Positions 56,941 through 64,000 of a stretch of DNA of 64,000 nucleotides are shown here, one piece after another. The position numbers were made by a program, and so were the translations under genes. The notes below the pieces were generated by a model that ran no database searches, was not told the origin of the DNA, and worked only from the letters and a program-made list of their open reading frames with translations. The stretch lies in contig OZ010788.1 in the NCBI GenBank assembly GCA_963932465.1, forward strand, positions 202,370,559 through 202,434,558, in the 5' to 3' direction. Within the stretch, counting starts at the first letter, position 1; each line of letters starts with the position of its first letter. The DNA is from Maratus speciosus (lineage: Eukaryota > Arthropoda > Arachnida > Araneae > Salticidae).

Positions 56941-57071
56941 TAGTAAGACACTTAAGTGTCTTAATTTCAGACACCTGTGATGTCTGAAATTCCACACTCA
57001 GATACTTAATTATCTGAATTACTTTTTCAGTCACATATGTGTCTGAATTTAAGACGCCGTTATTTGCAGTG
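56941..57071 (-). repeat. Right terminus of the composite
   Basis: In reverse it reads CACTGCAAATAACGGCGTCT then TAAATTCAGACACATATGTG, related to but more diverged than the other two terminal copies. TA follows at 57072-57073. Confidence 0.6.
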
Positions 57072-57109
57072 TAGTATGCTAAAAGTTAGTTCAGGGAGCT
57101 CTTTTGCAT

Positions 57110-57640
57110 AAGCCGGAATATTGTCTACCACGGAAAATTTTCTCAGTCCCGACACATTCCGCCTTAGACAGATTTTACTGTATTATAAAACTCATCTTCG
57201 ACCAGTGCCCTGTTATATCAGTTACATATCACAAACAAATTCTGTTCAAATATGCCACCATTACTGTGTAGTGAACGACGTACGGAGCGTACCTCATGGT
57301 GGTTGATTTCTGAAATGAGAGGCCGTACGTCCTGGTGGTCACGATGTTAAACACGAATGCTCAAACTACCACATAAAGCAGGATCAAAATTAACTCTGTT
57401 TTTACCGATTTTTTATTTAGCTAGTGAAACGCCAGCAAAAGATATTTGTGTTTTGAAATTGCAAGGTTATTTTGAACTTTATTACAGTTTTAGACAGTGC
57501 AGCGCCATCTGTTGGTGACATTTGGTGAGGATACGAAAGAAATACCTGGCTTCACACATTAATATCCTGTAATAATACTTTTAATAGTTATTCCAATTTG
57601 CATGTTATTCCTTTAGGACACCCCGTATAGTCTAATAATG
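57110..57640. mobile_element. Probable mariner-like remnant with one recognisable end
   Basis: TTCCTTTAGGACACCCCGTA at about 57611-57630 resembles the right end of mariner-type elements (compare GGACACCCTGTA at 45023). A strong stem GACGTACGG / CCGTACGTC lies at 57277-57331 and GCAGCGCCATCTGTTGGTG at about 57500-57518. No coding remains and the left end is not found. Confidence 0.35.
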
Positions 57641-57870
57641 CATCTGCATAATTATGATATATGTCTCTTTTACTGCAATTAAGGGGACAGTTTAATTGAA
57701 ATTAGGCATAAAATAAAACGATGTGAGGGGGTGAGGAAGATATTCATTAAAAATTTGAGACCTGTTGGCGTAAGGACAGGATGCTTCTGATGGAAGAAAT
57801 TCGTTTGCATTCTCTCTGCCAAAAATGATCCAGAGTTCTGAGGTGCCGAATCGAAAGAATTTTACAGTCA

Positions 57871-58262
57871 TCTTAAGGCCATCTTAAGTCAAATCCGAAC
57901 TGGCTACTTTTTGAGACATTTTTTAAAATTCACTTTTGTTCGCAAACGTAACAGATTGGCAGGTGTACTTATTCTGAAACTATGTAAGGGAACATTGTTC
58001 TCGTTTTCCGTAAAGGCAGAAGATTTTTCAGAAAATTCTGTCAAAGTTGGCGTTTTGAACCGAATTTCTTGACTTGATAGTGCAAGAAAAAGCTGCCGTT
58101 CTGAGAGGATAATCTCTTATAACTCAAGATGTAATTCATTTATCGGATAATGAAAAATCTGTTCAATCACAAATCAGCTCAATAATCATGTCCGAAAAAT
58201 AAGTCAGAAAGTTTCGCGATGCTGAAAGGGCAAAAATCTTTTTTTGCCAACCGCCTTAAAAA
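57871..58262 (+). mobile_element. MITE family S, copy 5
   Basis: TTAAGGCCATCTTAAGTCAA ATCC-type left end, GCCAACCGCCTTAA right end; interior GTCAAAGTTGGCGTTTTGAA, CGAATTTCTTGA and CTTATAACTCAAGATGTAAT match copies 3 and 4. Confidence 0.55.
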
Positions 58263-59159
58263 AATTAACTGAACTTCATAATTTCAACACTATGAATTAA
58301 GATTGTTTCTGGCACATTGCATTAGCATTAAATTATATGCTTACTGTAATAAAAAAAAAATAGCAGTTCAGTTTTACACTAATATTTCATTTATCGACTT
58401 CATAGTAGCAACTGAGTAAAGAAAAATACTTTACCTTAACTAATTTAGGTAAAGTACACTTATAGCAACATTAGGAATTATATACATTTTTAGTATAATG
58501 CTAATACTCTAAAAATAAAGACGTAATATGCAGTCGTAAATAATATCAATATAATACATGCTGTCGCAAAACATGACAGAGTCAAGAAAAACTGATGAGT
58601 TTGTCTGTCAAAAAAGCATGATGTCACATACATGCCCATTTAACAACTAAATAGCAAACCCACATTCTAAAAAGGCACAAAAAATATCCCTCCAACTCTG
58701 CTAAATGACTATTCGGAAATTGAAAATCTTAGCCACGAGTCATCCAAATCAATTACTGCGCAATCATTTCGTCTACTCAGCCATTCCTAACTTCAACCGT
58801 AATGTGGGGAGGGGCAAAAGATTAAAAAAAAAAAAGAAGAGTACGTCCTCCAAAAAAAGAATCAAAGACCACTCTTTTCAACGCCTTTTTTCTCATACGC
58901 TGCTGATGCTCAAATCTCCTGTTGTTTCTAAAATGCTTCAGATGCCTTTATTTATTTATTTATTTTATTTATTCTCTTTCAACTCCGAAAAACTTTTTAT
59001 ATCATCTCTTCTGGGATCCCTGTAGAGCGAAGTAATGCTGATAGAGGCAGAAATTTCTTTCCATATATACCAAATAGTTCGCTTAAATGAATAATGATGA
59101 ATCATCTTTTATACTTAAGATCCCGGACCCCCTGTCTGTTTAGGACGCCAGAAAGGCTG
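58263..59159. other. No gene seen
   Basis: AT-rich; a 106-codon frame at 58705-59025 is Lys/Phe/Leu-rich without motif. Confidence 0.5.
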
Positions 59160-59163
59160 CCAA

Positions 59164-59220
59164 AAATTTGTTTCTTCCTACGGGTATATATATATATATA
59201 TATATTCTATATATATATAA
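59164..59220. repeat. (TA)n microsatellite
   Basis: Two runs of alternating TA separated by TTC. Confidence 0.85.
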
Positions 59221-59730
59221 AGGGAAAGATGATGTCACTGGAAGAAATATCGGGGGACTTGGGAGGGGGGAGAAATATAATTACCCCCAAGTAACCAAGA
59301 ATCTTGTCATCTTCAGAGGTAGGGAAGACAGCTAAATTGATTAAAGTTATGATATATATGAAAAAGGCAAATTGTCTTTCTGTTTCTACTACAGAAACAC
59401 AATCAAGCGAATTCCCCAAAAGAATGCAGAGAGGTAAATCTCGTTAAAAGAGCAAAATGGTTGGAAAATAAAAAAAAGATGGAAAATGGACATCTTTAGA
59501 AGGGGAATCGTTTAAACAAACTAGGGAACATAAAGAAAATTAAATATTTCAATGGATAACACAATGAAAAAAAAAATCACACACACAGACACACTCAAAG
59601 TTGATAAATACCTGGTATGGAGGGAGTCTTCCCTGAAAAAAGATTTTAATAAAATTGTTCCTTTTCATAAATTTTTATTAGTGAAATTTAAAATTGTGCA
59701 TCAAAATTAAATAATATAATTTAAATATAT
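59221..59730. other. No gene seen
   Basis: AT-rich with A homopolymers and a short (AC)n near 59578-59598. Confidence 0.5.
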
Positions 59731-59731
59731 A

Positions 59732-59912
59732 CAGGGATCCCAAATGGTCCGCCAACTGAATACCAATAAATTTTAACAGAAAATTTTATGGTAGGTTTTC
59801 GCTGGAATTAACTTTCAAAGGTGATTCCGGGGCGGTTTGTAAGAAAAATCCAAAAAGAAAATTTTTCTAAAATAATATTGGTATTCAGTTGGCGGACCAT
59901 TTGGGAGCCCTG
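59732..59912. mobile_element. TA-bounded MITE, 181 bp, 36 bp terminal inverted repeats
   Basis: Left CAGGGATCCCAAATGGTCCG (then CCAACTGAATACCAAT) and right ATTGGTATTCAGTTGGCGGA (then CCATTTGGGAGCCCTG) match as inverted repeats with a single mismatch. TA flanks both sides. The high arm identity suggests a young insertion. No coding capacity. Confidence 0.85.
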
Positions 59913-60195
59913 TATATATATATTTGGAAAGATTTGATTATATAAAAGTTACGAGAAAATAATTATGCGACCTGCTTGCGATATTTTTTTTAACATAGTA
60001 TATTTTTAATTCCAATTGAAAAATTGTTGTAAACACACTTTTTTTATGATTCCAGAAATAGTTTTTCAAAAAAGCAAAAAATTTCGTGAGCTAAAATTTT
60101 ATATTTATATTTGTGAGGCGAAGCATACACGTGATGCCTAAAAAGTAAATATATATTTACATTTTTTTAGCCGTAAAAAAGTCTGGATTCGCAAG

Positions 60196-60611
60196 AAGTT
60201 ATGTCTACAACTGAAAAAACAGCTAAACCATCAATGATTAAAAATTCTGAACAGGCAAAAACTGCTACATAGATAAACTTTTATAAATGTTAATGGGCAT
60301 AACTGTTAAAAGTTAAACTAATCTAGATACAGAAAAATTAAAACTATCCTTTTTAGATTCCCAAAATACCAATTTGTTCAATTTAACATCTTTAAAAAAC
60401 ACTGTATCAATGAGTAATTATATTACATTAATTAATTTGGCCCATACTCAATTCCAACAAGTTTGTGTACAACTGAAAAATCAGCTAAAACCATCAATGA
60501 TAGAAAATTCTGAACATGCAAAAACTGTTACACAGATGAACTTTTATAAATATTAATGGGCATAAATGGTAAAAGTTAAACTACGTAGCTACAGAAAAAT
60601 TAAAACTATCA
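60196..60611 (+). repeat. Local direct duplication (two ~154 bp copies, period about 262)
   Basis: CTACAACTGAAAAAACAGCT, ACCATCAATGATTAAAAATT and TTAATGGGCATAACTG (60196-60350) recur as GTACAACTGAAAAATCAGCT, ACCATCAATGATAGAAAATT and TTAATGGGCATAAATG (60458-60611). Confidence 0.7.
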
Positions 60612-60720
60612 TATTTAAAATTATGTATGAAAAAAAAAAGAAACAATATAAAATATTGTTCTTTGTGAATCTATTTAGAACCTAAGTTATTATACTAAAA
60701 GTTATTAGTAACTAGAGTAT

Positions 60721-61030
60721 ACACTGCAAATACAGGCGTGTTAAATTTAGACACATATATGATTGAAAAGAATTTCAGATACTTAAGTGTCTTAATCTGA
60801 AAATTAACCCCTTCTGGACGAGCGTCTTTTACAGAATTTTTAATCTTTAATCACCGGTTTTTTAAAACAGAAATTTTCACCTAATTGAATCGGGAAAATG
60901 CTCGGATTAAATAGGGTAAAATTTACAATAAAAATTTAGTGGTTAGAATAATCCCCGATTCTGAGCATCTTATGGGGCACGAATACCGGTCGCTCGTCCT
61001 CAAGGGGTTAAGACATTATAGATGTCTTTT
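60721..61030. mobile_element. Fragment of the composite's terminal family, split by a TTAA MITE
   Basis: TACACTGCAAATACAGGCGT and ATTTCAGATACTTAAGTGTC match the right terminus of the 52-57 kb composite. The sequence breaks at CTGAAAATTAA (60807) and resumes as GACATTATAGATGTC after 61011; joined through a single TTAA it reads as the family normally does. Confidence 0.6.
60804..61011. mobile_element. piggyBac-type MITE, TTAA-bounded, 208 bp, nested
   Basis: TTAACCCCTTCTGGACGAGC to CTCGTCCTCAAGGGGTTAA. Same length and family as 5688-5895. Its insertion into a recognisable host repeat exposes the target as a single TTAA. Confidence 0.8.
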
Positions 61031-62509
61031 ATTCGAACTTGGTATACGTTGTAATTCAAACCAAAAGTTTGTTTTTATGTACGCGTATATTTTAATTCGT
61101 TTTTTCCGAAATGTGAAGTTCTGTTATTTTAATTCGTTAGTTCGTTTAATTCGTTTAATTCACTCAGTTTATTTATTTATTGAATACATACATCTGACTT
61201 GTGCTTGATACCAAATGTCTCTTACAAGCTGTCATCGATATAAGGACGGGAGAGACACAGAAGTATAGACAACACTTGAAGATTACATCCCTGAACTGTA
61301 CAAAGTGTGTGCAACGTACTTAGTGTTAATTTATATCAATAATATTGTGTTATTCGTCTTCGTCTTGTCAAAGCTGTCAAAAAGAAAAAAAGAAAAAAAA
61401 CTTTTGTCTGGCAGATTATGCTTTGAGGAAGAAATATTTCATTCTTTTAATATAGCTAGCCGGTTATATTAAGGGATTTCCTTCTAAAGTGATGCAAGTC
61501 TCTCTCTCTCACTGTGATAATTTTTAAAAATTCGAATCGAGGAATTTTTCTTACCTCTTGCAACAGCGATTCAAGTAAGTGTCACAATTTTATTTATTGT
61601 ACTAAAACTAGTGTCTTTTATGATTTTCTTTATAGCACTAAACAAAATCTTACATGAAATGCAATTAGTTTTGAATCTGTTTGCGAAAAAAAACCCCCAC
61701 TAATTCTAGAATATATTTTTTGACTTATGACGTTGTCTTGTATTACAAATTTTATATTCTAAATTCTAATCTTTTTTCCCAAATTTAAAGTAATAATATC
61801 TTTAAAAGAAAGACACTTTAAGTTAAATCCATTCTCTTGTTTTCAATGGTAGTTGTTAATTCTTATCTGCCAATAACCAACCACAAGTAAAAAAAAAAAA
61901 AAAACTAAAAGATCTTTTAATGCTTTCTTTCTTCGTCTTCATAAAGTAAACGCATTCGTTAAGTTTTAATCAGCTAGTTTCTTCCTAGCACAAACCGCAG
62001 ATTAAAAATAAGATAAATAAAGTACATGAAAATACATGACTTTGTCATAAGACATGTATTATGTGAGTGCTGTTAATCTTACGAGTAATCGCAAAACTGT
62101 CAGTAAAAATATACACATATATTTGATTTGAAATCAACTTTAATATTGATTTTTTGATTATTTTTATTTAAAAAAGTAATTTAAAATTTAAAATTAAAAA
62201 AGTAAAAAGATATAACTAGATTTTGCACTTAAAATTGTGGCTTTTATAGCTTTATTTATATGCATTTGTACGAAAAATACAAAAATGACAATTAAATGTT
62301 AAGATATATATTTAAGACAAAATAAGTTTGAAAACTATAAGTAATTTTTTCTTCATGTTATTAATAGAGAAAATGTATTTATTTATTTTTATTGATAGTT
62401 AAAAAGCTTTTGTGATTATCCTCTGATCAACATAAAAACTTGCCCATGTGGCAATATAAAATTTTTTTAAATGTAATTTTTAAATGATATGAATTTTCTT
62501 TTTTTTTTC
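61012..62509. other. No gene seen
   Basis: AT-rich. The open frame at 60939-61208 begins inside the TTAA MITE and is spurious. Confidence 0.5.
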
Positions 62510-62535
62510 GGGGGTGGGGGTGGGGGGTGGGGAGG
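62510..62535 (+). other. G-quadruplex-forming tract
   Basis: Four or more G-runs of 4-6 separated by single T or A (GGGGGTGGGGGTGGGGGG, then TGGGGAGG) immediately after a T tract. This meets the usual G3+ loop rule for quadruplex formation. Confidence 0.8.
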
Positions 62536-62567
62536 ATTTTGCAGGCAATATTCGTAAAGCTATCTTA

Positions 62568-62600
62568 AATCATTTTCGACATTTTATGTCGAAAATGATT
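62568..62600. other. 15 bp perfect hairpin
   Basis: AATCATTTTCGACAT (62568-62582), loop TTT, ATGTCGAAAATGATT (62586-62600). No T run follows that would make it a polymerase III terminator. Confidence 0.85.
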
Positions 62601-62669
62601 ATAATGAAAGTTTTAAACTTTTAAAATAGGACAAGATTAAAAATACAAAATATATTTAACAAAATACCG

Positions 62670-63077
62670 AAAAATCCCTCAATAGCGGACACTTCGGGAT
62701 TGCGCAATTTGTTCGATTATCGGAGGTGTCTGCTTTTGTGAGGTAAAAATAAACAAACATGTATCCGTTTTGGATTAAAAAAGGGTTTTTGCTTAAGGAA
62801 TGTCCATTAACCTTTATAGCGGACACTCCCGAATACCGGACACCTCTATTTAGCGAACATAATGCAGGGTTGGATTTTTTGCAGAAAAAGGATTTGATCA
62901 AACTGGGCAATGTTCCTTCCCCTCTCCCTACCATTTTAGGGGCCCCAAATAGATATGCAGTTTTTGTAAAGCTTATATTTTTAATTTATTTCGACATTTT
63001 TTCTGATTATAATGAATATTTTGAACTTTTCTAAAGTAGAATATGGTTAAAAACTAAATAAATAAAAAATCTAAATA
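62670..63077. mobile_element. pogo-like element fragment
   Basis: CCCTCAATAGCGGACACTTC and TTTATAGCGGACACTCCCGA are the 'CTCxATAxCGGACACT' words found at pogo/Tigger-type ends, present here in both orientations. The outer ends are not clear. Open frames on both strands across it are spurious. Confidence 0.45.
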
Positions 63078-63386
63078 CAGCTAAACCCCTCAATAACGAA
63101 CACTTCTGGAACGCTGAATTTGTTTGCTATTCGAAGATGTTCGTTTTTCTGAGGTAAAAACATATGCTTATGCTGAAAAAGGTGTGTTCGCTAAATATAG
63201 TTGTCCATATGCAGGTTTTGCAGTAAAACCTCCAGTGGACACTCCTAAATAGAGAACACCACCATTTAGGAATCACATTTTTTATTCACAACATGCACAT
63301 GATTTATATACTTTTACCTCAAAAAAGCAGATACCTCTGAATTGAGGACAAATTCTCTAGGTGCCCCCTATTGAGACGTTTTATTG
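63078..63386. mobile_element. pogo-like MITE, TA-bounded, about 309 bp
   Basis: Left CAGCTAAACCCCTCAATAAC (GAACACT) and right GTGCCCCCTATTGAGACGTT (TTATTG) are inverted repeats with TA at 63076-63077 and 63387-63388. An internal CAGTAAAACCTCCAGTGGAC at about 63219 is a second terminal-like copy, suggesting one element inserted in another of the same family. Confidence 0.6.
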
Positions 63387-63627
63387 TACCTACATAAATA
63401 TTTTTTTTGTTTTTAATCTTGTTCTTCTCTAGAAGATCAAGATATTAATTATAATAAGTATGATGTCGAAAAAGATAAAATATCTGGTTTATGAAAATTG
63501 CATACCAAGTTTAGGAGCCCCTAAAACGGAGGGGGTGGCGGAAGCAGAAATATGGCCAAATATTTTTTCAGGATTGAATGTTGTCAAACATGGCTACATA
63601 TAATGGTTACAAAAAAATGGTTGTGAT

Positions 63628-63725
63628 TTAGACGTTTGAAGTGTCTCAAATTCAGATGCAAAAATTGTCTGAAAAAATTAAGACATTTTAAAACGGCTGA
63701 AAATTGAACACTCCGTTTTAGACAC
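63628..63725 (-). repeat. Fragment of the composite's terminal family
   Basis: GACGTTTGAAGTGTCTCAAA, AAATTAAGACATTTTAAAAC and GCTGAAAATTGAACACTCCG correspond to the inner part of the inverted arm at 54780-54890. Confidence 0.6.
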
Positions 63726-63754
63726 GCAGAGTGAAAGTAACTAGAAGTTATTTG

Positions 63755-63870
63755 TGAACCTATTTAAATTCACAAAATACCAATTTGTTGAATGTAACAT
63801 GTTTAAGATACATTGTTTCAATAAGTAATTGTATTACATTGATTAATTTGGTCATATTAAATCCCAACAA
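63755..63870 (+). repeat. Duplicate of 60350-60457
   Basis: CAAAATACCAATTTGTTGAA, CAATAAGTAATTGTATTACA and GATTAATTTGGTCATA match CAAAATACCAATTTGTTCAA, CAATGAGTAATTATATTACA and AATTAATTTGGCCCATA at 60362-60445. Confidence 0.65.
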
Positions 63871-64000
63871 ACACTTAGGTTAAATTTCAACTATTTTATT
63901 AATTTTAGCTCAATCATACTGATTGGCAAAGATATCATTTCGTACGATACATTTACCGATCAGTATGATTCCGTTAAAAATAATAAAATGTATCTACATA

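Larger units (their letters stand above)
52242..57071. mobile_element. 4.83 kb TA-bounded TIR composite carrying a GC-rich island
   Basis: The left end CACTATAAACTGAAATGTCT and the right end (read in reverse) CACTGCAAATAACGGCGTCT are of the same terminal family, rich in 'GTGTCTGAAATTCAGACAC'-like words, with TA at 52240-52241 and 57072-57073. Removing 52242-57071 rejoins a copy of family R. A third, inverted terminal copy ends at 54917, so the composite may be a 2.68 kb element (52242-54917) plus an attached GC-rich segment with its own right terminus. Nested inside are a SINE fragment, a pogo-like MITE and a hAT end. Relatives of the terminus lie at 60721-60803 and 63628-63725. Confidence 0.6.

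Overview
This is a gene-poor, AT-rich eukaryotic window dominated by mobile DNA and its debris. No complete protein-coding gene can be supported, and there is no operon structure, rRNA gene, functional tRNA or CRISPR. The organism is most likely an arthropod, with a chelicerate (spider-like) genome as my best guess. That rests on the repeat vocabulary (families carrying tandem GCGCCACCTGTTGG-type units, mariner-type transposase remnants, many TTAA- and TA-flanked MITEs) and is an inference, not a measurement.

Layout. 1-5 kb: a TA-flanked element (949-2242), a diverged tandem block ending in a candidate 48-codon exon on the minus strand (3090-3233), and a second TA-type element (3924-4507). 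5.6-9.4 kb: a TTAA (piggyBac-type) MITE, two ~820 bp copies of one dispersed repeat family, and the C-terminal end of a non-LTR retrotransposon reverse transcriptase (9116-9358). 10.5-16.7 kb: an LTR-like segment, a pogo-like MITE, and the first of three elements built from ~145 bp tandem units with a terminal hairpin. 18-25 kb: TTAA MITEs, the second tandem-unit element (reversed), and a 371 bp fold-back inside another repeat. 26-31.5 kb: a tRNA-derived SINE with a 14 bp target duplication, a palindromic MITE, the third tandem-unit element, and a hAT-type MITE with an 8 bp duplication. 31.7-36 kb: two clusters of short GAGTGAATAGTCACTC palindromes bracketing about 3.5 kb. 36.7-48 kb: fold-backs, a hAT-like element, a decayed mariner (43489-45032) and tandem repeats. 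49.0-49.4 kb: a GC-richer, non-repetitive patch that folds into stems. 52.2-57.1 kb: a 4.83 kb TA-bounded composite carrying a ~2 kb GC-rich island unlike anything else here. 57-64 kb: more MITEs, a G-quadruplex tract next to a 15 bp-stem hairpin, and local duplications.

Many insertions are nested, so relative ages can be read: TTAA MITEs sit inside older TIR elements, fold-backs sit inside older dispersed repeats, and the composite at 52-57 kb interrupts a copy of the 5.9/7.6 kb repeat family. The most unusual items are the GC-rich island inside the TIR composite, the ~145 bp tandem-unit elements with CTCF-like motifs, the paired GAGTG palindrome clusters, the structured patch at 49.1 kb, and the small exon candidate at 3.1 kb. 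All coordinates and matches were read by eye; family names are assigned from termini, target duplications and short motifs only.
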